DNA of 9,916 nt from Acidobacteriota bacterium. Its GTDB lineage: Bacteria > Acidobacteriota > Vicinamibacteria > Vicinamibacterales > Vicinamibacteraceae. Below the pieces are notes generated by a model. The model searched no databases. It had not been told where the DNA came from and saw only the letters and a list, made by a program, of their open reading frames with translations. The stretch is taken from the NCBI GenBank assembly GCA_023429845.1, contig JAEZCY010000049.1, positions 1 through 9,916 on the forward strand, written 5' to 3'. Of the stretch, positions 1 through 6,760 are shown in pieces (positions within the stretch are counted from its first letter, which is position 1; each line of letters starts with the position of its first letter). Both the position numbers and the translations under genes were made by a program.

Positions 1-1
1 G

Positions 2-124
2 GCGACCGGCGCGCGCGTCACCCCCATGCCGATCACGCCGCGACAGCGCACGGTCACGCCTGCCGCCGAGACCGCCGAGGAGTTCATTCCGTTCGGTGAC
101 ACCGGCACCTTCGGCAAGTTCTAG
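2..124 (+). CDS. C-terminal end of a probable methyl-accepting chemotaxis receptor (partial)
   Basis: An open frame enters from the left edge and ends at TAG (122-124), giving the last 40 residues of an upstream protein. The visible part is a low-complexity, Pro/Thr/Ala-rich tail that ends in EEFIPFGDTGTFGKF. Chemoreceptors often end in a flexible linker followed by an aromatic pentapeptide (x-aromatic-x-x-aromatic, NWETF in E. coli) that tethers CheR and CheB. Here EFIPF and the terminal TFGKF both fit. The stop lies 14 bases before the first possible cheA start, so the gene is almost certainly the preceding member of the same operon. The receptor identity is inferred from tail and context only, because the signalling domain lies outside the window. 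An unrelated protein with a disordered tail remains possible. Confidence 0.6.
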   Translation, partial: ATGARVTPMPITPRQRTVTPAAETAEEFIPFGDTGTFGKF

Positions 125-138
125 AGCGGTGTAGGTAC

Positions 139-2217
139 GTGTCCATGTTCGACTCCCGTCAGCGCTTCGAGGACGTCCTGGCTCGCGTGGCCTGCGAGGC
201 CGTGCTCGCCTCCCCCGGAGCGATCCCCGGCAGCGTCGGGGCCCTCCTGAGCGATCTGCAGGCGCAGCTGCAGGCAAGTGCCTGGCCGGCGCGTTCGGCT
301 CTCGCCGACGCGGTTGCCGGCGCTGCCGCCTGTTCCCACCAGGCCGCTCTCGCTGCCGCCATCGATCACCTGTCCACCCTGTGGGCCGCCTCCCTCGAAG
401 CCTTCGGCGAGCGGGTGATCGAACCCAGCGTCGCGGCCGCCGATGACGCCGAGGACGAACTCGTGATGCTCCACTCGGACGCGGAGCTTGCGGGCATGTT
501 CCTCGCCGAATCGCTCGACCACCTCAGTTCGATCGAAGCTGTCGCGCTGCAACTCGAGAGCGCTCCAGAGGACCAGCACCTGCTCAACGAGGTGTTCCGT
601 CCGTTCCACACGGTGAAGGGCAATGCCGGCGCGCTCGGCGTCACATCGGTGCAGGAGCTCGCACACGTCGTGGAGAACCTGCTCGACCTGGCGCGTGCCG
701 GCAAACAGCGGCTCGGCGCCGACGGCATCGAGCTGGTGCTGCAGTCGGTCGATCTGTTGTCGGCGATGCTGCGCGATCTCGGCCATCGCCTGGCTGGCGG
801 CACGCCGCCGTCGCGTCGTGGCGAGCGCGACGCGCTGATCGCGGAACTGGAGCGGCTGATCGCCGCCGGTGAGCGACCCTCGCCCGCGACCCCCTCCGCC
901 GCGCCGGTGCCACGCGCCCTGAGCACCCCGCCCGAACGTGAGCCGTCCGTCCCGCGTGCCGCACCCGTGCGCCGCGCCGACGACGCCACATCACCCGAAC
1001 GGGGCCCGATGCCGCGCACGCGGGCCGAGGACCGTCCGGGGCAAGCCGCGGTGAAGGTGGACACCCGGAAGCTCGACAACCTCGTCGACATGGTGGGGGA
1101 GCTGGTGATCGTGCAATCGATCATCAACGAGGATCCCGTGCTGCGGGGACTGCTCGACGAGCGCCTGGGACGGAACCTCGCGCAGTTGCGGCGCATCACG
1201 AGCGATCTGCAGCGCACCGCGATGTCCCTGCGGCTTGTGCCGATTCGGCAGACATTCCAGAAGATGGCACGGCTGGTCCGTGATCTCAGCAAGCGATCGG
1301 GCAAGTCGGTGGAGCTCATGCTCAGCGGCGAAGACACCGAGCTCGATCGCCGCGTGGTCGAGGACATCAACGATCCGCTGATGCACATGATCCGCAACAG
1401 CGTCGACCATGGCATCGAGTCGCCCGAGGCGCGCGCGATGACAGGGAAGCGCGCCACAGGCCGACTCTCTCTGAGCGCCTTCCATCAGGGCGGCCACGTC
1501 ATCATCCAGATCGCCGACGATGGCGCGGGGTTGGACACGCAGCGGATCCTCGACAAGGCCTTGGCGCAGGGGCTCGTGTCACGCGACGCCGGGCTCGCCC
1601 CGGCCGACATCCACGCCCTGATCTTCCGGCCGGGGTTCTCGACGGCGGAGAAGGTCACCGAGATCTCCGGGCGTGGCGTCGGCATGGACGTGGTGCGCCG
1701 CAACATCGAGGCGCTGCGCGGCCGCATCGACATCGACAGCTCGCCGGGCGCCGGCACGACCTTCACGATCCGCCTGCCGCTCACGCTGGCCATCGTCGAC
1801 GGGCTGCTCCTGCGCGTGGGCACCCACCGCTTCGTGCTGCCCACCTTCGCCGTGTGCGAGTCACTGCGGCCCGCCCCCGACCACGTGCACGACGTGCAGG
1901 GGCGTCCCCGCATGGTGCGCGTGCGGGACACGCTGCTGCCACTGGTGCGACTTGCCGATTTGTTCTCCATCACCGGCGCCGAACCCGACCCCGCTGCATC
2001 CACCGTCGTGGTCATCGAGGACGACGGCCGGCGCGTGGCGCTGCAGGTGGACCAACTGCTCGGCAAGCAGGAGGTCGTGATCAAGTCACTGGGGGCAGCG
2101 CTCGGCGACGTGCCCGGCGTGGCCGGCGGGGCGATCCTCGGCGATGGCCGTGTCGGCTTGATCCTCGACGCGCACGGACTGCTGGAGCTGAACCTGGGAA
2201 CCGCGGCGGCCGCCTGA
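139..2217 (+). CDS. cheA: Chemotaxis histidine kinase CheA
   Basis: Cytoplasmic kinase of the chemosensory array: it autophosphorylates on histidine and passes phosphate to CheY and CheB. The 692-residue product has an N-terminal helical extension of about 105 residues with no recognisable domain. An HPt domain (about 106-218) follows, with phospho-acceptor H157 in FHTVKG, then a Pro/Arg-rich linker (about 222-302). The dimerisation helices are at about 303-375 (KLDNLVDMVGELV). The HATPase domain has an N box HMIRNSVDHG (416-425), G1 DDGAGLD, F box IFRPGFST and G2 GRGVGMDVV. A CheW-like domain occupies about 550-690. No P2 domain for CheY/CheB docking is evident between HPt and dimerisation helices. 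The start is GTG 139 or ATG 145; the only SD-like bases (AGGT, 133-136) suit ATG 145 better. The gene lies 27 bases before cheW. Confidence 0.97.
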   Translation: MSMFDSRQRFEDVLARVACEAVLASPGAIPGSVGALLSDLQAQLQASAWPARSALADAVAGAAACSHQAALAAAIDHLSTLWAASLEAFGERVIEPSVAAADDAEDELVMLHSDAELAGMFLAESLDHLSSIEAVALQLESAPEDQHLLNEVFRPFHTVKGNAGALGVTSVQELAHVVENLLDLARAGKQRLGADGIELVLQSVDLLSAMLRDLGHRLAGGTPPSRRGERDALIAELERLIAAGERPSPATPSAAPVPRALSTPPEREPSVPRAAPVRRADDATSPERGPMPRTRAEDRPGQAAVKVDTRKLDNLVDMVGELVIVQSIINEDPVLRGLLDERLGRNLAQLRRITSDLQRTAMSLRLVPIRQTFQKMARLVRDLSKRSGKSVELMLSGEDTELDRRVVEDINDPLMHMIRNSVDHGIESPEARAMTGKRATGRLSLSAFHQGGHVIIQIADDGAGLDTQRILDKALAQGLVSRDAGLAPADIHALIFRPGFSTAEKVTEISGRGVGMDVVRRNIEALRGRIDIDSSPGAGTTFTIRLPLTLAIVDGLLLRVGTHRFVLPTFAVCESLRPAPDHVHDVQGRPRMVRVRDTLLPLVRLADLFSITGAEPDPAASTVVVIEDDGRRVALQVDQLLGKQEVVIKSLGAALGDVPGVAGGAILGDGRVGLILDAHGLLELNLGTAAAA

Positions 2218-2244
2218 CGGACGCTGGAAGAGAGAGAAGACACG

Positions 2245-2754
2245 ATGAGCCAGAACGACGTGCAGGGCCCGGCGGCGACCGGCCTGCAAGCGCTCGCCGG
2301 CAAGTACCTGACGTTCGCGCTCGGCCGCGAGGAGTATGGGCTGCCGGTGCTGAAGGTGCGCGAGATCATCAAGATGATGGAGATCACGGCCGTGCCGCAG
2401 GTGCCGGCTGCCATCAAGGGCGTGATCAACCTGCGCGGCAAGGTGATCCCCGTCGTGGACCTGCGCGCGAAGTTCGGGCTGCCCAGCCAGGAGAGTTCCG
2501 ACCGCAGCTCGATCATCGTCGTCGAGGTGCTCGCCGCCGGAGACCGGGTCATGACGGGCGTCATCGTGGACGCCGTCTCGGACGTGCTCAGCATCGCGGC
2601 CGACGAGATCCAGGAGCCGCCCCAGTTCGGCGCCCGCGTGTCCACGACCTTCATGAGCGGCATGGCCAAGGTGAAGGGCACCGTCAAGATCCTGCTGGAC
2701 CTCGACGTGCTGTTCTCGGCCGACGCCGAAGCGATCCTCGACAGCGCGGCATGA
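2245..2754 (+). CDS. cheW: Chemotaxis coupling protein CheW
   Basis: Adaptor that links receptor tips to the CheA kinase in the array. The 169-residue product is a single CheW domain after about 15 variable residues. It opens with KYLTFALGREEYGLPVLKVR, and the core motifs VPAAIKGVINLRGKVIPVVDL, VDAVSDVLSI and VKILLDLDVLF are all typical of the family. Length is normal for a CheW. The ATG start is preceded by a purine-rich ribosome site (GGAAGAGAGAGAAG, 2226-2239), the best one in the operon, which fits the high CheW level such arrays need. The gene sits between cheA and cheR, and a strong RNA hairpin follows its stop codon. Confidence 0.96.
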   Translation: MSQNDVQGPAATGLQALAGKYLTFALGREEYGLPVLKVREIIKMMEITAVPQVPAAIKGVINLRGKVIPVVDLRAKFGLPSQESSDRSSIIVVEVLAAGDRVMTGVIVDAVSDVLSIAADEIQEPPQFGARVSTTFMSGMAKVKGTVKILLDLDVLFSADAEAILDSAA

Positions 2755-2772
2755 CCGCAGTGCTCCGAGGTG

Positions 2773-2792
2773 GGCGGCGGGTGACCGCCGCC
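2773..2792 (+). promoter_or_regulatory. Strong intra-operon hairpin between cheW and cheR with a GUGA tetraloop
   Basis: GGCGGCGG (2773-2780) and CCGCCGCC (2785-2792) form a perfect 8-bp, all-G:C stem closed by GTGA, which as RNA is a GNRA-type tetraloop. It lies in the 60-base gap after the cheW stop and ends 13 bases before the cheR Shine-Dalgarno bases (GAGG, 2806-2809). No T-run follows, so it is not a canonical intrinsic terminator. An mRNA-stability or processing element, or a brake on cheR translation, is inferred. In GC-rich DNA such a hairpin can also arise by chance. Confidence 0.5.
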
Positions 2793-2814
2793 GTCGGAAC
2801 GGTGTGAGGCGCGC

Positions 2815-3654
2815 GTGCTCAGCCCTCCACACGCCACACCTGCGCTGCGGGAGCGCGAGCTCCGGGCGATCGCCGCGCTCGTCTACGAGAAGAGCGGCAT
2901 CACGCTGTCGGCCGCCAAGCACGCGCTCGTGTCTGCGCGGCTGCAGAAGCGGCTGCGGCGGGGCGGCTTCTCCTCGTTCTCCGCATACCTGGACCACGTC
3001 GCCGGCGACGCGACCGGGCAGGAGCTCACGGAACTGCTCGACGCGATCGCGACCAATCACACGGGCTTCTTTCGCGAACCGCAGCACTTCGAGTTCCTGC
3101 GCACGCGCGTGCTGCCGGCCCTGGCTGCGCGGCCGCGCGCTCCCTTGATCTGGAGCGCGGCGTGTTCCACGGGAGAAGAGCCCTACACGATTGCCATGAC
3201 CCTGCGCGACGTCCTGCCTGACGCGCTCCTGTCGCAGGCGCGCATCCTCGCGTCGGACCTCTCGACGAAGGCCTTGCGGGCGGCCGACGCCGGCGTGTAC
3301 CGGCTGGGGCACCTGTCGGGACTGCCGCGCGAGGTGCTGCGGGCGCACTTCGAGCGTGGCCTGGGCGCGCAGGACGGGCTCGCCCGCGTGGCGCCGCCCG
3401 TCCGTCGGCTCGTGGAGTTCCGGAACCTGAACCTGGTGGCGATCACGTCGCTCGGCCTGTCGTTCGACGTCGTGTTCTGCCGCAACGTCATGATCTACTT
3501 CGACAAGGCAGTCCAGCAGCACGTGGTCTCGATGATCGAGCGGCACCTGGCTCCGGGCGGCTACCTGTTCATCTCACACGCCGAGAGTCTGAACGGCATC
3601 ACGCACCGACTGCGCTGGGTAGCACCGGCCATCTACCAGCGGAGCGCGACGTGA
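2815..3654 (+). CDS. cheR: Chemoreceptor glutamate methyltransferase CheR
   Basis: Transfers methyl groups from S-adenosylmethionine to receptor glutamates during adaptation. The 279-residue product has an N-terminal helical domain with TNHTGFFREPQHF (about 80-92). The SAM-binding fold follows, with WSAACSTGEEPYT (113-125), the acidic residue in ASDLS (146-150) and FCRNVMIYFD (221-230). The beta-subdomain loop RGLGAQDGLARV (181-192) resembles the glycine loop of tether-binding enterobacterial CheR proteins, which fits the aromatic pentapeptides on the upstream receptor tail. No TPR extension is present. The start is GTG 2815, with GAGG (2806-2809) five bases upstream. The end overlaps cheD by four bases (GTGA), suggesting coupled translation. 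Confidence 0.96.
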   Translation: MLSPPHATPALRERELRAIAALVYEKSGITLSAAKHALVSARLQKRLRRGGFSSFSAYLDHVAGDATGQELTELLDAIATNHTGFFREPQHFEFLRTRVLPALAARPRAPLIWSAACSTGEEPYTIAMTLRDVLPDALLSQARILASDLSTKALRAADAGVYRLGHLSGLPREVLRAHFERGLGAQDGLARVAPPVRRLVEFRNLNLVAITSLGLSFDVVFCRNVMIYFDKAVQQHVVSMIERHLAPGGYLFISHAESLNGITHRLRWVAPAIYQRSAT

Positions 3655-4163
3655 GCCTGCCGCTGCTCCCACACACGACACCGCGACTCATCGTCGGGAT
3701 CGGGGAGCTAGCCGTGGCAGAGCAGGAGGCCACCATCGTGACGCACGCGCTCGGAAGCTGCATCGCGGTGTGCATCTGGGATCCCGAGTTGCGCGTGGGG
3801 GGCATGCTGCACTTCCTGCTGCCCGATTCGCGCATCAATCCCGAACGTGCCGAGAGGCAGCCGGCCGCCTTCGCCGACACGGGCATCCCGCTGCTGTTCC
3901 AGACTGCCTACGCACGGGGCTTGCTCAAGAGCCGCACCATCGTCTCGCTCGTGGGCGGCGCCGAGATCAGCCGTGAGGCTCAGGACGGCATGTTGAACGT
4001 GGCGCGACGCAATACGCTGGCGGCACGAAACCTGCTGTGGCGCAACGGCGTCCTGATCCGGAAGGAAGACGTCGGCGGCACCCGCGCACGCACCGTGTCG
4101 TTGTCGCTGGCCAGCGGCCGCATCCTGATATCGACCGCCGGCGAGATCCGACGCCAGTTGTAG
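3651..4163 (+). CDS. cheD: Chemoreceptor glutamine deamidase CheD
   Basis: Converts receptor glutamines to glutamates so that they can be methylated. In CheC-containing systems it also binds the CheC phosphatase. The 170-residue product matches the family throughout: THALGSCIAVCIWD (31-44), GGMLHFLLPDS (50-60), FADTGIPLLF (74-83) and VGGAEI (101-106). The catalytic set is T31, C37 and H54. The spacings (Thr six before Cys, His seventeen after Cys) are the same as T21/C27/H44 of the Thermotoga enzyme, from recall of that family. Start GTG 3651 overlaps the cheR stop in GTGA, so translation is probably coupled. No cheC lies in the window, but a cheX-like gene follows cheY. Confidence 0.96.
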   Translation: MSLPLLPHTTPRLIVGIGELAVAEQEATIVTHALGSCIAVCIWDPELRVGGMLHFLLPDSRINPERAERQPAAFADTGIPLLFQTAYARGLLKSRTIVSLVGGAEISREAQDGMLNVARRNTLAARNLLWRNGVLIRKEDVGGTRARTVSLSLASGRILISTAGEIRRQL

Positions 4164-4174
4164 TGGAGCGAGTG

Positions 4175-4591
4175 ATGAACGATGCCAGGGCAGGGAGAGG
4201 GGCCGCACCGCTGTCGATCCTCATCGTGGACGACTCGGCGATGATGCGGCTGATGATTCGGCGAGCGCTCGCCCTTGCGGCGCCACACGCCGAGATCAGC
4301 GAAGCGGCCAACGGACAGGACGCGCTCGCCGTGCTCGAGGCGCGTACGGTGGACGCCGTGTTCACCGATATCAACATGCCGCTGATGACAGGCCCGCAGC
4401 TCCTGCGCGAGATCGACCGGCGTGGCTGGCGCCACCTGCGGCGCGTGGTGATCTCTACCGACGGTTCGGAGGCGCGCCGCGAAGAAGTGCGCGAACTCGA
4501 CGTGCTCGCCTACATCAACAAGCCGTTCGCGCCGGAGGACCTGCTGGAGGTGCTGGCGCGCCTGCAGCCGGACGTTCATGACGCGCACTGA
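4175..4591 (+). CDS. cheY: Single-domain response regulator CheY
   Basis: Diffusible output regulator phosphorylated by CheA. The 138-residue product is a lone receiver domain after about 13 disordered residues. The acidic pair D19-D20 lies in ILIVDDSAMMR, the phospho-acceptor is D65 in FTDINMPLMTG, the switch Thr is T95 in VVISTDGS, and the conserved Lys is K116 in YINKPF. Y113 is in the position of E. coli CheY Tyr106. ATG 4175 is chosen because GTGGAG (4163-4168) sits six bases upstream and the open frame further upstream lies inside cheD. GTG 4172 is a weaker alternative. The output target, flagellar switch or other, is not visible here. The end overlaps the next gene by 14 bases. Confidence 0.93.
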   Translation: MNDARAGRGAAPLSILIVDDSAMMRLMIRRALALAAPHAEISEAANGQDALAVLEARTVDAVFTDINMPLMTGPQLLREIDRRGWRHLRRVVISTDGSEARREEVRELDVLAYINKPFAPEDLLEVLARLQPDVHDAH

Positions 4592-5024
4592 TGCGACGAC
4601 GCTCACCGACGCCCTGGAGCGCGTCGCCGAACGCAGCTTCTTCGCCTGGGTGGAACCGATGCCGGTGCCCGTGACCCGGCCCGACACGGCGGGCTGGCAT
4701 CATGCCGAGGTCGGCTTCCATGGCGATTTCCATGGACGCATGACCTTCAGCCTCCCCAGGCCGCTGGCCCACGACCTCCATGCGGCGTTCCTTGGCCAGT
4801 CGCCCGACGAGCCCATCGACGAGGCGCCGCTGCGCGACCTGCTCGGCGAGTTCGCGAACATGACGTGCGGCAACTGGCTCACGCACGTGCACGGGGCGCA
4901 CCGTTTCGAACTGGATCAACCGGACGCCACCGTGCCGGCGCCATCCGCAGCCCCTGCCGCCGCGGCGCTCGTCAACGACCATCCGGTCTTCATCACCCTG
5001 GTGTTCGAGGACGGCCCGCGGTGA
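4578..5024 (+). CDS. cheX: CheX-like (CheC/CheX/FliY family) CheY-P phosphatase
   Basis: Probable phosphatase that resets CheY-P. The 148-residue product has one copy of the family active-site pattern DxxxExxN, with D87, E91 and N94 in DLLGEFANMTCGN. The Glu and Asn are the catalytic pair in characterised members. A beta-strand-rich section (about 43-60, EVGFHGDFHGRMTFSLP) precedes it, and an Ala/Pro linker (about 116-130) separates it from a last strand (VFITLVFED). A single motif with this length fits CheX better than two-motif CheC. ATG 4578 lies inside the cheY end and has no clear ribosome site, so coupled translation is likely. The stop overlaps cheB in GTGA. The assignment rests on motif and context, because overall similarity to CheX is low to the eye. 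Confidence 0.8.
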   Translation: MTRTDATTLTDALERVAERSFFAWVEPMPVPVTRPDTAGWHHAEVGFHGDFHGRMTFSLPRPLAHDLHAAFLGQSPDEPIDEAPLRDLLGEFANMTCGNWLTHVHGAHRFELDQPDATVPAPSAAPAAAALVNDHPVFITLVFEDGPR

Positions 5025-6124
5025 CGCACCCGCCGTTGAAGGTGCTCGTCGTGGACGACTCCGCCGTCGTGCGGAAGCTGCTCGGCGACGCGCTGTCGCG
5101 CGAGCCCGACATCCAGGTGGTGGGTGGCGCCGCCGATCCGTACGTGGCGCGCGAACTGATCTTCCAGCACCGCCCGGACGTGCTGACGCTCGACATCGAG
5201 ATGCCGCGCATGGACGGTCTCAGCTTCCTCGTGAAGCTGATGGCGCATCAGCCGATGCCGGTCATCGTTGTCAGCTCCATCACGCAGTCCGGGTCGGCTG
5301 CGAGCGTCGAAGCCCTGCGCCTCGGCGCCATAGACGTCATCGCCAAGCCCGGTGGTCCGTCGTCGGTCGGGGAGGTGACGACACAACTGGTGCGGCGCCT
5401 GCGCGCGCTGCGGGAGGGCCCGACGATCCGGTGGGGCGCGCACCGGCAGGAGGGCGCCTCGACGACGGCGTGTTCCGCGACGGTCCCGGCGCCGTTGCCT
5501 CGGTCGGGAGCAGCAGCGCTGTCCGGGCTCATCGTGATCGGTGCGTCCACGGGCGGGACGCAGGCCATCGAGACCGTGCTCACCCGGCTGCCCGCCACCG
5601 TCCCACCCGTGTTGATCGTGCAGCACATGCCGGCCGGGTTCACCAGGGCGTTCGCCGCGCGGCTCGATGCCACGTGTCCCATGCGGGTGTGCGAGGCAAC
5701 CGCGGGCGAAGCCTTGCGGGCGGGCACCGCCTACATCGCACCGGGCGACCGCCACATGGTGGTGGAACGCGTCGGGGTGCGCTTGCGGGTGGACCTGCGG
5801 GACGGGCCGCCCGTGCACTATCAGCGGCCAGCGGTCGATGTGCTGTTCCATTCGGCCGCGCGGCTGCAGGGCGTACCGATCGTGGGCATCGTCCTGACCG
5901 GCATGGGCGCCGACGGAGCCGAGGGTCTGCTCGCGCTGAGGAACGCCGGCGCCGAGACGTTTGCGCAGGACGAGCGGTCCTGCGTGGTCTTCGGCATGCC
6001 GCGAGAGGCGATCGCCAACGGCGGCGCCGCGCACGTGGTCACGCTCCTGCAGATGCCGCACGCGATCATGGACCGCGTCGGACGCGCGAGGAGCTCTGCG
6101 ACGGTGGCGACCGACCTCAGGTGA
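5021..6124 (+). CDS. cheB: Chemoreceptor methylesterase/response regulator CheB
   Basis: Removes methyl groups from receptors when phosphorylated, giving adaptive feedback; family members often deamidate as well. The 367-residue product has a receiver domain (about 6-125) with D12-D13, phospho-acceptor D58 in LTLDIEMPRMDG and K109 in VIAKPGG. A linker (about 130-165) follows, then the methylesterase domain (about 167-352) with catalytic S176 in IGASTGG, H202 in VQHMPAGF and D298 in LTGMGADGA. The spacings (26 and 122) equal those of E. coli S164/H190/D286. The GTG 5021 start overlaps the cheX stop by four bases. The longer open frame upstream lies within cheX and is rejected as coding. It is the last gene of the operon in this window, and its stop overlaps a convergent gene. 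Confidence 0.97.
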   Translation: MTHPPLKVLVVDDSAVVRKLLGDALSREPDIQVVGGAADPYVARELIFQHRPDVLTLDIEMPRMDGLSFLVKLMAHQPMPVIVVSSITQSGSAASVEALRLGAIDVIAKPGGPSSVGEVTTQLVRRLRALREGPTIRWGAHRQEGASTTACSATVPAPLPRSGAAALSGLIVIGASTGGTQAIETVLTRLPATVPPVLIVQHMPAGFTRAFAARLDATCPMRVCEATAGEALRAGTAYIAPGDRHMVVERVGVRLRVDLRDGPPVHYQRPAVDVLFHSAARLQGVPIVGIVLTGMGADGAEGLLALRNAGAETFAQDERSCVVFGMPREAIANGGAAHVVTLLQMPHAIMDRVGRARSSATVATDLR

Positions 6125-6647
6125 ACTGGGCTCCGGCCGGGTCGGCCAGCCAGGTGAAGGCGGGGTTGGGCCCGTCGGCGCCGCGGACGAAATCCACGAC
6201 CCAGCTGCCCTGCCAGTTCGTGAACTGGAACTTGTCGCCCTTGACCCAATCGACCTTGTGCCCGAGGCCTTCCATGCCGGCCTTCACGTGCTGGTTGAAC
6301 CAGCTCTCGGCTTCCACCTTGGTCGCGGGCACCGCGCCCGTCGCACCGGCGAAGCTCGCGAAGGCATCCTTTGCCGACTTGTCCACGAGCTGCTCGCGAT
6401 CGAAGTTGAACCCTTCGAACAGATGACGGTTCTGCACGCCGCGCGTGAGCGTCTGCGGTCCGGGGCTCGTGGCCGTGGACGCCGCCAGGGTGCCGCCAGC
6501 CGTCTGAATCCCGCTCATCAACTGCGACAGGAACGAGCCGAACTCGTCCTGCCCGAGCTGGCCGTCGTTGTTGGCATCGAAGGACTTGATCAGGTTCCTG
6601 GCCAGATCCTGGACTGCGGTGGCCGACGTGGCCTGCACTGTGCTCAT
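6117..6647 (-). CDS. EF-hand domain protein of unknown function
   Basis: The 176-residue product has one canonical calcium-binding EF-hand loop, DANNDGQLGQDE (24-35). Ligand positions are D24, N26, D28, Q30 and E35, flanked by helices (AVQDLARNLIKSF and FGSFLSQLMSG). A Thr/Ser/Ala-rich segment (about 49-68) follows, then a second domain (about 70-172) rich in Phe and Trp (FNFDREQLVDK, WFNQHVKAG, FQFTNWQGSWVVDFV) that I do not recognise. No signal peptide or membrane segment is seen. ATG 6647 is chosen over the longer frame because an AGGAGG (6666-6661) lies upstream, although 13 bases is a long spacing. The stop overlaps the cheB stop by eight bases tail to tail. A calcium-responsive role is inferred from the loop only. 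Confidence 0.8.
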   Translation of the reverse strand: MSTVQATSATAVQDLARNLIKSFDANNDGQLGQDEFGSFLSQLMSGIQTAGGTLAASTATSPGPQTLTRGVQNRHLFEGFNFDREQLVDKSAKDAFASFAGATGAVPATKVEAESWFNQHVKAGMEGLGHKVDWVKGDKFQFTNWQGSWVVDFVRGADGPNPAFTWLADPAGAQFT

Positions 6648-6660
6648 GGTGTCGCTGCGC

Positions 6661-6682
6661 CTCCTGGGAGCGTGTGCTCCCG
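6661..6682 (-). promoter_or_regulatory. Hairpin abutting the Shine-Dalgarno site of the EF-hand gene
   Basis: Read on the minus strand, GGGAGC-ACAC-GCTCCC (6682-6667) is a perfect 6-bp stem with a four-base loop, followed with no gap by AGGAGG (6666-6661), the strongest ribosome site in the window. Start ATG 6647 follows after 13 bases. A hairpin directly against the ribosome site could limit initiation, protect the 5' end of the mRNA, or reflect an operator in the DNA. The structure is seen; the role is inferred. Confidence 0.5.
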
Positions 6683-6760
6683 TATCGACGGTCACAATGA
6701 GCAAGCGCGGTGCCACGACGGTTCCGGCGCCAGGACCCGATTCATGTGCGAGCCGATGTC

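Noticed and set aside
2773..2792. Intrinsic terminator after cheW
   Set aside because: The stem is strong but no T-run follows, and the downstream genes clearly belong to the same operon.
1485..3546. Very long antisense open frames (450 and 486 codons) opposite cheA, cheW and cheR
   Set aside because: They lie fully opposite confidently identified genes, have the skewed Arg/Ser or His/Gln composition of GC-rich shadow frames, and show no domain.
4037..4174. A longer CheY start upstream of ATG 4175
   Set aside because: The extra residues are an Arg-rich shadow of cheD. GTGGAG before ATG 4175 and the normal receiver length support the short form.
4865..5020. An N-terminal extension of CheB, open upstream of GTG 5021
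   Set aside because: It lies within the cheX-like gene in another frame and has no receiver-domain sequence. The receiver begins right after GTG 5021, which also gives the GTGA overlap seen elsewhere in the operon.
5431..6426. 331-codon + strand frame across the end of cheB and into the EF-hand gene
   Set aside because: It is an alternate frame of cheB followed by the antisense of the EF-hand gene, with no coherent domain.
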